Shown: positions 44,301-57,700 of the stretch, in pieces
How the letters are laid out: each line of letters starts with the position of its first letter
Numbering within the stretch: position 1 is the first letter of the stretch
NCBI GenBank assembly: GCA_949592205.1
Contig: CATIUR010000002.1
Location: 1,059,001-1,123,000, forward strand
Length of the DNA stretch: 64,000 nucleotides
Direction: 5' to 3'
Source: Helichrysum umbraculigerum
Taxonomy: Eukaryota > Streptophyta > Magnoliopsida > Asterales > Asteraceae
The notes under the pieces: generated by a model
Told to the model about the DNA's origin: nothing
The model's input: only the letters and a program-made list of their open reading frames with translations
Databases searched by the model: none
Position numbers and translations under genes: made by a program

Positions 44301-46480
44301 TTATTTTGCCTAATGCTTTAATTTTTAATTCGGTGCCAGATTTCATATTTTAATGAAAAAATAGGCTATTATATATAGTTATGTGGTGAATTTTAGTATG
44401 TATATACATTTTTTTTTTTTTGAATTACTGATGTTTCTTTTGGAATTCAAAAAACCCGAGTTTTTCGATAAAAAACTGAGTTCCTTTGCGTGACAGCGTA
44501 AAAATATATTAATAGTCAAATTATTAATTTTTGTTCTATATTAGGTATTTATACGTTTAGGATGGAAAATTGTTTATTTATATACGACAATCTTGAAAAT
44601 TACCGAACTTTTTTACATTACGCAAAAATACGTACTATTTTGCGTAATGCTTTAATTTTTAATTCAGTGCCCGATTTCATATTTTAATGAAAAAATAGGC
44701 TATTATATATAGTTATGTGGTGAATTTAAGTATGTATATACATTTTTTTTTTAATTATTGTTGTTTCTATTGGAACTCAAAAAACCTGAGTTTTTCGATA
44801 AGCAAAAAACACTGAGTTCCTTTGTGTTACAGTTTAAAAAACTATTGATAGTCAAATTTTTAATTTTTGGTCTATATTAGGTATTTATATACGTTTAGGA
44901 TGGAAAATTGTTTATTTAGATACGACAATCTTGGAAATTACTGAACTTTTTTGCATTAGGCAATAAAACGTACTATTTTGCGTAATGCTTTAATTTTTAA
45001 TTCGGTGCCAGATTTCATATTTTAATGAAAAAATAGGCTATTATATATAGTTATGTGGTGAAATTAAGTATGTATATACATGTTTTTTTTTAATTATTGT
45101 TGTTTCTATTGGAACTCAAAAAACCCGAGTTTTTCGATTAGCAAAAAAAAAACTGAGTTCTTTTGTGTGACTGTTTAAAAATCTATTGATAGTCAAATTT
45201 TTAATTTTTGGTCCTTAATAGGTATTTATATAGGTTTAGGATGAAAAATTGTTTATTTATATACGACAATCTTGGAAATTACTGAACTTTTTTGCATTAC
45301 GCAAAAATACTTACAATTTTGCGTAATGCTTAAATTTTTAATTCGGTGCCAGATTTTATATTTTAATGAAAAAATAGGCTATTATATATAGTTATGTGGT
45401 CAATTTAAGTATGTATATACATTATTTTTTGAATTATTGAAGTTTATATTGTAACTCAGAAAACCCGAGTTTTTCGATAAGCAAAAAACACGAGTTCCTT
45501 TGCGTGACAGTTTAAAATTCTATTGATAGTCAAATAATTAATTTTTGTTCTATATTAGGTATGTATATACGTTTAGGATGGAAAATTGTTTATTTATATA
45601 CGACAACCTTGGAAATTACCGAACTTTTTTACATTACGCAAAAATACGTACTATTTTGCGTAATGCTTTAATTTTTAATTCGGTGCCAGATTTCATATTT
45701 TAATGAAAAAATAGGCTATTATATATAGTTATGTGGTGAATTTAAGTATGTATATAAATTTTTTTTTTTTTTTTTGAATTATTGCTGTTTCTATTGGAAC
45801 TCTAAAAACCCGAGTTTTTCGATAAGCAAAAAAAACTGAGTTCCATTGTGTTACAGTTTAAAAATCTATTGATAGTTAAATTTTTAATTTTTGGTCTATA
45901 TTAGGTATTTATATACGTTTAGGATGGTAAATTGTTTATTTATATACGACAATCTTTGAAATTACCTAACTTTTTGGCATTACGCAAAAATACGTATTAT
46001 TTTGCCTAATGCTTTAATTTTTAATTCGGTGCCAGATTTCATATTTTAATGAAAAAATAGGCTATTATATATAGTTATGTGGTGAATTTTAGTATGTATA
46101 TACATTTTTTTTTTTTTGAATTACTGATGTACCTTTTGGAATTCAAAAAACCCGAGTTTTTCGATAAAAAACTGAGTTCCTTTGCGTGACAGCTTAAAAA
46201 TATATTTATAGTCAAATTATTAATTTTTGTTCTATATTAGGTATTTATACGTTTAGGATGGAAAATTGTTTATTTATATACGACAATCTTGAAAATTACC
46301 GAACTTTTTTACATTACGCAAAAATACGTACTATTTTGCGTAATGCTTTAATTTTTAATTCAGTGCCCGATTTCATATTTTAATGAAAAAATAGGCTATT
46401 ATATATAGTTATGTGGTGAATTTAAGTATGTATATACATTTTTTTTTTAATTATTGTTGTTTCTATTGGAACTCAAAAAA
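41383..46480. repeat. Three tandem 5-monomer higher-order repeats (about 1,700 bp each)
   Basis: Landmarks 41383 (CCTGAG), 41724, 42064, 42410, 42752 recur at 43089, 43430, 43769, 44113, 44455, and a variant set from 44785, 45124, 45464, 45809, 46151. The first monomer of the third set is a different type (AAAAAACACTGAG), so this is a related but rearranged unit. Confidence 0.88.
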
Positions 46481-48860
46481 CCTGAGTTTTTCGATAAGCA
46501 AAAAACACTGAGTTCCTTTGTGTTACAGTTTAAAAAACTATTGATAGTCAAATTTTTAATTTTTGGTCTATATTAGGTATTTATATACGTTTAGGATGGA
46601 AAATTGTTTATTTAGATACGACAATCTTGGAAATTACCCAACTTTTTTGCATTACGCAATAAAACGTACTATTTTGCGTAATGCTTTAATTTTTAATTCG
46701 GTGCCAGATTTAATATTTTAATAAAAAAATAGGCTATTATATAAAGTTATGTGGTTAATTTAAGTCTGTATATACATTATTTTTTGAATTATTGTTGTTT
46801 CTATTGGAACTCAAAAAACCCGAGTTTTTCGATAAGAAAAAAAAACTGAGTTCCTTTGCGTGACAGCGTAAAAATCTATTTATTGTCAAATTATTAATTT
46901 TTGTTCTATATTAGGTATTTATACGTTTAGGATAGAAAAATGTTTATTTATATACGACAATCTTGGAAATTACCGAACTTTTTTACATTACGCAAAAATA
47001 CGTACTATTTTACGTAATGCTTTAATTTTTAATTCGGTGCCAGATTTAATATTTTAATGAAAAAATAGGCTATTATATATAGTTATGTGGTGAAATTAAG
47101 TATGTATATAAATTTTTTTTTTTTTTTTTGAATTATTGCTGTTTCTATTGGAACTCAAAAAACCCGAGTTTTTCGATAAGCAAAAAAAAAACTGAGTTCC
47201 GTTGTGTTACAGTTTAAAAATCTATTGATAGTTAAATTTTTAATTTTTGGTATATATTAGGTATTTAAATACGTTTATGATGGAAAATTGTTTATTTATA
47301 TACGACAATCTTGGAAATTACCTAACTTTTTTGCATTACGCAAAAATACGTACTATTTTGCCTAATGCTTTAATTTTTAATTCGGTGCCAGATTTCATAT
47401 TTTAATGAAAAAATAGGCTATTATATATAGTTATGTGGTGAATTTAAGTATGTATATACATTTCTTTTTGAATTATTACTGTTTCTATTGGAACTCAAAA
47501 AACCCGAGTTTTTTGATTAGCAAAAAAAAAAACTGAGTTCCTTTGTGTGACTGTTTAAAAATCTATTGATAGTCAAATTTTTAATTTTTGGTCCTTATTA
47601 GGTATTTATATAGGTTTAGGATGAAAAAATTGTTTATTTATATACGACAATCTTGGAAATTACTGAACTTTTTTGCATTACGCAAAAATACTTACTATTT
47701 TGCGTAATGCTTAAATTTTAAGTTCGGTGCCAGATTTTATATTTTAATGAAAAAATAGGCTATTATATATAGTTATGTGGTCAATTTAAGTATGTATATA
47801 CATTATTTTTTGAATTATTGAAGTTTCTGTTGTAACTCAGAAAACCCAAGTTTTTCGATAAGCAAAAAACACTGAGTTCCTTTGTGTGACAGTTTAAAAT
47901 TCTATTGATAGTCAAATTATAAATTTTTGTTCTATATTAGGTATTTATATACGTTTAGGATGGAAAATTGTTTATTTATATACGACAATCTTGGAAATTA
48001 CCGAACTTTTTTGCATTACGCAAAAATACGTACTATTTTGCTTTATGCTTAAATTTTTAATTCGGTGCCAGATTTTATATTTTAATGAAAAACTAGGCTA
48101 TTATATATAGTTATGTGGTCAATTTAAGTATGTATATACATTATTTTTTGAAGTATTGTTTTTTCTATTGGAACTCAAAAAACCCGAGTTTTTCGATAAG
48201 TAAAAAAAAACTGAGTTCTTTTGCATGACAACTTAAAAATCTATTTATAGTCAAATTATTAATTTTTGTTCTATATTAGGTATTTATACGTTTAGGATGG
48301 AAAATTGTTTATTTATATATGACAATCTTGGAAATTACCGAACTTTTTTACATTACGCAAAAATACGTACTATTTTGCGTAATGCTTTAATTTTTAATTC
48401 GGTGCCAGATTTCATATTTTAATGAAAAAATAGGCTATTATATATAGTTATGTGGTGAAATTAAGTATGTATATACATTTTTTTTTGAATTATTGCTGTT
48501 TCTTTTGGAACTCAAAAAACCCGAGTTTTTCAAAAAAAAAAAAAACTGAGTTCCTTTGCGTGACAGCGTAAAAATTTATTTATAGTCAAATTATTAATTT
48601 TTGTTCTATATTAGGTATTTATACGTTTAGGATAGAAAATTGTTTATTTATATACGGCAATCTTGGAAATTATCAAACTTTTTTACATTACGCAAAAATA
48701 CGTACTATTTTGCGTAATGCTTTAATTTTTAATTCGGTGCCAGATTTCATATTTTAATGAAAAAATAGGCTATTATATATAGTTATGTGGTGAAATTAAG
48801 TATGTATATAAATTTTTTTTTTTTTTTGTATTATTGCAGTTTCTATAGGAACTCAAAAAA

Positions 48861-51587
48861 CCCGAGTTTTTCGATAAGCAAAAAAAAAACTGAGTTCCGT
48901 TGTGTTACAGTTTAAAAATCTATTGATAGTTAAATTTTTAATTTTTGGTATATATTAGGTATTTATATACGTTTATGATGGAAAATTGTTTATTTATATA
49001 CGACAATCTTGGAAATTACCTAACTTTTTTGCATTACGCAAAAATACATACTATTTTCCTTAATGCTTTAATTTTTAATTCGGTGCCAGATTTCATATTT
49101 TTATGAAAAAATAGGCTATTATAAATAGTTATGTGGTGAATTTAAGTATGTATATACATTTTTTTTTGAATTATTGCTGTTTCTATTGGAACTCAAAAAA
49201 CCCGAGTTTTTCGATTAGCAAAAAAAAACTGAGTTCCTTTGTGTGACTGTTTAAAAATCTATTGATAGTCAAATTTTTAATTTTTGGTCCTTATTAGGTA
49301 TTTATATAGGTTTAGGATGAAAAATTGTTTATTTATATACGACAATCTTGGAAATTACTGAACTTTTTTGCATTACGCAAAAATACGTACTATTTTGCGT
49401 AATGCTTAAATTTTTAGTTCGGTGCCAGATTTTATATTTTAAAGAAAAAATAGGCTATTATATATAGTTATGTGGTCAATTTAAGTATATGTATATACAT
49501 TATTTTTTGAATTATTGAAGTTTCTATTGTAACTCAGAAAACCCGAGTTTTTCGATAAGCAAAAAAAACTGAGTTCCTTTGCGTGACAGTTTAAAATTCT
49601 ATTGATAGTCAAATAATTAATTTTTGTTCTATATTAGGTATGTATATACGTTTAGGATGGAAAATTGTTTTTATATATCCGACAATCTTGGAGATTACCA
49701 AACTTTTTTACATTACGCAAAAATACGTACTATTTTGCGTAATGCTTTAATTTTTAATTCGGTGCCAGATTTCATATTTTAATGAAAAAATAGGCTATTA
49801 TATATAGTTATATGGTGAATTTAAGTATGTATATAAATTTTTTTTTTTTTTGAATTATTGCTGTTTCTATTGGAACTAAAAAAACCCGAGTTTTTCGATA
49901 AGCAAAAAAAAACTGAGTTCCGTTGTGTTACAGTTTAAAAATCTATTGATAGTTAAATTTTTAATTTTTGGTCTATATTAGGTATTTATATACATTTAGA
50001 ACGGAAAATTGTTTATTTATATACGACAATCTTTGAAATTACCTAACTTTTTTGCATTACGCAAAAATACGTACTATTTTGACTAATGCTTTAATTTTTA
50101 ATTCGGTGCCAGATTTAATATTTTAATGAAAAAATAGGCTATTATATATAGTTATGTGGTGAATTTAAGTATGTATATACATTTTTTTTTGAATTATTTC
50201 TGTTTCTTTTGGAACTTAAAAAACCCGAGTTTTTCAAAAAAAAAACTGAGTTCCTTTGCGTGACAGCGTAAAAATTTATTTATAGTCAAATTATTAATTT
50301 TTGTTCTATATTAGGTATTTATACGTTTAGGATAGAAAATTGTTTATTTATATACGGCAATCTTGGAAATTACCAAACTTTTTTACATTACGCAAAAATA
50401 CGTACTATTTTGCGTAATGCTTTAATTTTTAATTCGGTGCCAGATTTCATATTTTAATGAAAAAATAGGCTATTATATATAGTTATGTGGTGAAATTAAG
50501 TATGTATATAAGTTTTTTTTTTTTTTTTTGAATTATTGCAGTTTCTATAGGAACTCAAAAAACCCGAGTTTTTCGATAAGCAAAAAAAAAAACTGAGTTC
50601 CGTTGTGTTACAGTTTAAAAATCTATTGATAGTTAAATTTTTAATTTTTGGTATATATTAGGTATTTATATACGTTTATGATGGAAAATTGTTTATTTAT
50701 ATACGACAATCTTGGAAATTACCTAACTTTTTTGCATTACGCAAAAATACATACTATTTTGCCTAATGCTTTAATTTTTAATTCGGTGCCAGATTTCATA
50801 TTTTTATGAAAAAATAGGCTATTATAAATAGTTATGTGGTGAATTTAAGTATGTATATACATTTTTTTTTTGAATTATTGTTGTTTCTATTGGAACTCAA
50901 AAAACCCGAGTTTTTCGATTAGCAAAAAAAAAAACTGAGTTCCTTTGTGTGACTGTTTAAAAATCTATTGATAGTCAAATTTTTAATTTTTGGTCCTTAT
51001 TAGGTATTTATATAGGTTTAGGATGAAAAAATTGTTTATTTATATACGACAATCTTGGAAATTACTGAACTTTTTTGCATTACGCAAAAATACTTACTAT
51101 TTTGCCTAATGCTTTAATTTTTAATTCGGTGCCAGATTTCATATTTTTATGAAAAAATAGGCTATTATAAATAGTTATGTGGTGAATTTAAGTATGTATA
51201 TACATTTTTTTTTGAATTATTGCTGTTTCTATTGGAACTCAAAAAACCCGAGTTTTTCGATTAGCAAAAAAAAACTGAGTTCCTTTGTGTGACTGTTTAA
51301 AAATCTATTGATAGTCAAATTTTTAATTTTTGGTCCTTATTAGGTATTTATATAGGTTTAGGATGAAAAATTGTTTATTTATATACGACAATCTTGGAAA
51401 TTACTAAACTTTTTTGCATTACGCAAAAATACTTACTATTTTGCGTAATGCTTAAATTTTTAGTTCGGTGCCAGATTTTATATTTTAAAGAAAAAATAGG
51501 CTATTATATATAGTTATGTGGTCAATTTAAGTATATGTATATACATTATTTTTTGAATTATTGAAGTTTCTATTGTAACTCAGAAAA
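48861..51587. repeat. Further 5-monomer repeat with an added monomer
   Basis: The GCAGTTTCTATAGG monomer (48861) recurs at 50563, the GATTAGC monomer at 49201 recurs at 50905 and again at 51247. The last spacing of 342 bp marks a single-monomer duplication. Confidence 0.75.
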
Positions 51588-51726
51588 CCCGAGTTTTTCG
51601 ATAAGCAAAAAACACTGAGTTCCTTTGCGTGACAGTTTAAAATTCTATTGATAGTCAAATAATTAATTTTTGTTCTATATTAGGTATGTATATACGTTTA
51701 GGATGGAAAATTGTTTATTTATATCC

Positions 51727-54700
51727 GACAATCTTGAAAATTACCGAACTTTTTTACATTACGCAAAAATACGTACTATTTTGCGTAATGCTTTAATATT
51801 TAATTCAGTGCCCGATTTCATATTTTAATGAAAAAATAGGGTATTATATATAGTTATGTGGTGAATTTAAGTATGTATATACATTTTTTTTTAATTATTG
51901 TTGTTTCTGTTGGAACTCAAAAAACCCGAGTTTTTCGATAAGCAAAAAACACTGAGTTCCTATGTGTTACAGTTTAAAAAACTATTGATAGTCAAATTTT
52001 TAATTTTTGGTCTATATTAGGTATTTATATACGTTTAGGATGGAAAATTGTTTATTTAGATACGACAATCTTGGAAATTACCCAACTTTTTTGCATTACG
52101 CAATAAGACGTACTATTTTGCGTAATGCTTTAATTTTTAATTCGGTGCCAGATTTAATATTTTAATAAAAAAATAGGCTATTATATAAAGTTATGTGGTT
52201 AATTTAAGTCTGTATATACATTATTTTTTGAATTATTGTTGTTTCTATTGGAACTCAAAAAACCCGAGTTTTTCGATAAGAAAAAAAAACTGAGTTCCTT
52301 TGCGTGACAGCGTAAAAATCTATTTATAGTCAAATTATTAATTTTTGTTCTATATTAGGTATTTATACGTTTAGGATAGAAAAATGTTAATTTATATACG
52401 ACAATCTTGGAAATTACCGAACTTTTTTACATTACGCAAAAATACGTACTATTTTACGTAATGCTTTAATTTTTAATTCGGTGCCAGATTTAATATTTTA
52501 ATGAAAAAATAGGCTATTATATATAGTTATGTGGTGAAATTAAGTATGTATATAAATTTTTTTTTTTTTTTTGAATTATTGCTGTTTCTATTGGAACTAA
52601 AAAAACCCGAGTTTTTCGATAAGCAAAAAAAAAACTGAGTTCCGTTGTGTTACAGTTTAAAAATCTATTGATAGTTAAATTTTTAATTTTTGGTATATAT
52701 TAGGTATTTATATACGTTTATGATGGAAAATTGTTTATTTATATACGACAATCTTGGAAATTACCTAACTTTTTTGCATTACGCAAAAATACGTACTATT
52801 TTGCCTAATGCTTTAATTTTTAATTCGGTGCCAGATTTCATATTTTAATGAATAAATAGGCTATTATATATAGTTATGTGGTGAATTTAAGTATGTATAT
52901 ACATTTCTTTTTGAATTATTGCTGTTTCTATTGGAACTCAAAAAACCCGAGTTTTTTGATTAGCAAAAAAAAAAAACTGAGTTCCTTTGTGTGACTGTTT
53001 AAAAATCTATTGATAGTCAAATTTTTAATTTTTGGTCCTTATTAGGTATTTATATAGGTTTAGGATGAAAAAATTGTTTATTTATATACGACAATCTTGG
53101 AAATTACTGAACTTTTTTGCATTACGCAAAAATACTTACTATTTTGCGTAATGCTTAAATTTTTAGTTCGGTGCCAGATTTTATATTTTAATGAAAAAAT
53201 AGGCTATTATATATAGTTATGTGGTCAATTTAAGTATGTATATACATTATTTTTTGAATTATTGAAGTTTCTATTGTAACTCAGAAAACCCAAGTTTTTC
53301 GATAAGCAAAGAACACTGAGTTCCTTTGCGTGACAGTTTAAAATTCTATTGATAGTCAAATTATAAATTTTTGTTCTATATTAGGTATTTATATACGTTT
53401 AGGATGGAAAATTGTTTATTTATATACGACAATCTTGGAAATTACCGAACTTTTTTGCATTACGCAAAAATACGTACTATTTTGCGTAATGCTTAAATTT
53501 TGAATTCGGTGCCAGATTTTATATTTTAATGAAAAAATAGGCTATTATATATAGTTATGTGGTCAATTTAAGTATGTATATACATTATTTTTTGAAGTAT
53601 TGTTGTTTCTATTGGAACTCAAAAAACCCGAGTTTTTCGATAAGTAAAAAAAAACTGAGTTCTTTTGCATGACAACTTAAAAATCTATTTATAGTCAAAT
53701 TATTAATTTTTGTTCTATATTAGGTATTTATACGTTTAGGATGGAAAATTGTTTATTTATATATGACAATCTTGGAAATTACCGAACTTTTTTACATTAC
53801 GCAAAAATACGTACTATTTTGCGTAATGCTTTAATTTTTAATTCGGTGCCAGATTTCATATTTTAATGAAAAAATAGGCTATTATATATAGTTATGTGGT
53901 GAAATTAAGTATGTATATAAATTTTTTTTTTTTTTTTGAATTATTGATGTTTCTATTGGAACTCAAAAAACCTGAGTTTTTCGATAAGCAAAAAAAAAAC
54001 TGAGTTCCGTTGTGTTACAGTTTAAAAATCTATTGATAGTTAAATTTTTAATTTTTGGTATATATTAGGTATTTATATACGTTTATGATGGAAAATTGTT
54101 TATTTATATAAGACAACCTTGGAAATTACCTAACTTTTTTGCATTACGCAAAAATACGTACTATTTTGCCTAATGCTTTAATGTTTAATTCGGTGCCAGA
54201 TTTCATATTTTAATGAAAAAATAGGCTATTATATATAGTTATGTGGTGAATTTAAGTATGTATATACATGTTTTTTTTTAATTATTGTTGTTTCTATTGG
54301 AACTCAAAAAACCCGAGTTTTTCGATTAGCAAAAAAAAAACTGAGTTCTTTTGTGTGACTGTTTAAAAATCTATTGATAGTCAAATTTTTAATTTTTGGT
54401 CCTTAATAGGTATTTATATAGGTTTAGGATGAAAAATTGTTTATTTATATACGACAATCTTGGAAATTACTGAACTTTTTTGCATTACGCAAAAATACTT
54501 ACTATTTTGCGTAATGCTTAAATTTTTAATTCGGTGCCAGATTTTATATTTTAATGAAAAAATAGGCTATTATATATAGTTATGTGGTCAATTTAAGTAT
54601 GTATATACATTATTTTTTGAATTATTGAAGTTTATATTGTAACTCAGAAAACCCGAGTTTTTCGATAAGCAAAAAACACGAGTTCCTTTGCGTGACAGTT

Positions 54701-57700
54701 TAAAATTCTATTGATAGTCAAATAATTAATTTTTGTTCTATATTAGGTATGTATATACGTTTAGGATGGAAAATTGTTTATTTATATACGACAACCTTGG
54801 AAATTACCGAACTTTTTTACATTACGCAAAAATACGTACTATTTTGCGTAATGCTTTAATTTTTAATTCGGTGCCAGATTTCATATTTTAATGAAAAAAT
54901 AGGCTATTATATATAGTTATGTGGTGAATTTAAGTATGTATATAAATTTTTTTTTTTTTTTTGAATTATTGCTGTTTCTATTGGAACTCAAAAAACCCGA
55001 GTTTTTCGATAAGCAAAAAAAACTGAGTTCCATTGTGTTACAGTTTAAAAATCTATTGATAGTTAAATTTTTAATTTTTGGTCTATATTAGGTATTTATA
55101 TACGTTTAGGATGGTAAATTGTTTATTTATATACGACAATCTTTGAAATTACCTAACTTTTTGGCATTACGCAAAAATACGTATTATTTTGCCTAATGCT
55201 TTAATTTTTAATTCGGTGCCAGATTTCATATTTTAATGAAAAAATAGGCTATTATATATAGTTATGTGGTGAATTTTAGTATGTATATACATTTTTTTTT
55301 TTTTGAATTACTGATGTTTCTTTTGGAATTCAAAAAACCCGAGTTTTTCGATAAAAAACTGAGTTCCTTTGCGTGACAGCTTAAAAATATATTTATAGTC
55401 AAATTATTAATTTTTGTTCTATATTAGGTATTTATACGTTTAGGATGGAAAATTGTTTATTTATATATGACAATCTTGGAAATTACCGAACTTTTTTACA
55501 TTACGCAAAAATACGTACTATTTTGCGTAATGCTTTAATTTTTAATTCGGTGCCAGATTTCATATTTTAATGAAAAAATAGGCTATTATATATAGTTATG
55601 TGGTGAAATTAAGTATGTATATAAATTTTTTTTTTTTTTTTGAATTATTGATGTTTCTATTGGAACTCAAAAAACCTGAGTTTTTCAATAAGCAAAAAAA
55701 AAAACTGAGTTCCGTTGTGTTACAGTTTAAAAATCTATTGATAGTTAAATTTTTAATTTTTGGTATATATTAGGTATTTATATACGTTTATGATGGAAAA
55801 TTGTTTATTTATATAAGACAACCTTGGAAATTACCTAACTTTTTTGCATTACGCAAAAATACGTACTATTTTGCCTAATGCTTTAATGTTTAATTCGGTG
55901 CCAGATTTCATATTTTAATGAAAAATAGGCTATTATATATAGTTATGTGGTGAATTTAAGTATGTATATACATGTTTTTTTTTAATTATTGTTGTTTCTA
56001 TTGGAACTCAAAAAACCCGAGTTTTTCGATTAGCAAAAAAAAACTGAGTTCTTTTGTGTGACTGTTTAAAAATCTATTGATAGTCAAATTTTTAATTTTT
56101 GGTCCTTAATAGGTATTTATATAGGTTTAGGATGAAAAATTGTTTATTTATATACGACAATCTTGGAAATTACTGAACTTTTTTGCATTACGCAAAAATA
56201 CTTACTATTTTGCGTAATGCTTAAATTTTTAATTCGGTGCCAGATTTTATATTTTAATGAAAAAATAGGCTATTATATATAGTTATGTGGTCAATTTAAG
56301 TATGTATATACATTATTTTTTGAATTATTGAAGTTTATATTGTTACTCAGAAAACCCGAGTTTTTCGATAAGCAAAAAACACGAGTTCCTTTGCGTGACA
56401 GTTTAAAATTCTATTGATAGTCAAATAATTAATTTTTGTTCTATATTAGGTATGTATATACGTTTAGGATGGAAAATTGTTTATTTATATACGACAACCT
56501 TGGAAATTACCGAACTTTTTTACATTACGCAAAAATACGTACTATTTTGCGTAATGCTTTAATTTTTAATTCGGTGCCAGATTTCATATTTTAATGAAAA
56601 AATAGGCTATTATATATAGTTATGTGGTGAATTTAAGTATGTATATAAATTTTTTTTTTTTTTTTTGAATTATTGCTGTTTCTATTGGAACTCAAAAAAC
56701 CCGAGTTTTTCGATAAGCAAAAAAAACTGAGTTCCATTGTGTTACAGTTTAAAAATCTATTGATAGTTAAATTTTTAATTTTTGGTCTATATTAGGTATT
56801 TATATACGTTTAGGATGGTAAATTGTTTATTTATATACGACAATCTTTGAAATTACCTAACTTTTTGGCATTACGCAAAAATACGTATTATTTTGCCTAA
56901 TGCTTTAATTTTTAATTCGGTGCCAGATTTCATATTTTAATGAAAAAATAGGCTATTATATATAGTTATGTGGTGAATTTTAGTATGTATATACATTTTT
57001 TTTTTTTTGAATTACTGATGTTTCTTTTGGAATTCAAAAAACCCGAGTTTTTCGATAAAAAACTGAGTTCCTTTGCGTGACAGCTTAAAAATATATTTAT
57101 AGTCAAATTATTAATTTTTGTTCTATATTAGGTATTTATACGTTTAGGATGGAAAATTGTTTATTTATATATGACAATCTTGGAAATTACCGAACTTTTT
57201 TACATTACGCAAAAATACGTACTATTTTGCGTAATGCTTTAATTTTTAATTCGGTGCCAGATTTCATATTTTAATGAAAAAATAGGCTATTATATATAGT
57301 TATGTGGTGAATTTAAGTATGTATATAAATTTTTTTTTTTTTTTTGAATTATTGCTGTTTCTATTGGAACTCAAAAAACCCGAGTTTTTCGATAAGCAAA
57401 AAAAACTGAGTTCCATTGTGTTACAGTTTAAAAATCTATTGATAGTTAAATTTTTAATTTTTGGTCTATATTAGGTATTTATATACGTTTAGGATGGTAA
57501 ATTGTTTATTTATATACGACAATCTTTGAAATTACCTAACTTTTTGGCATTACGCAAAAATACGTATTATTTTGCCTAATGCTTTAATTTTTAATTCGGT
57601 GCCAGATTTCATATTTTAATGAAAAAATAGGCTATTATATATAGTTATGTGGTGAATTTTAGTATGTATATACATTTTTTTTTTTTTGAATTACTGATGT

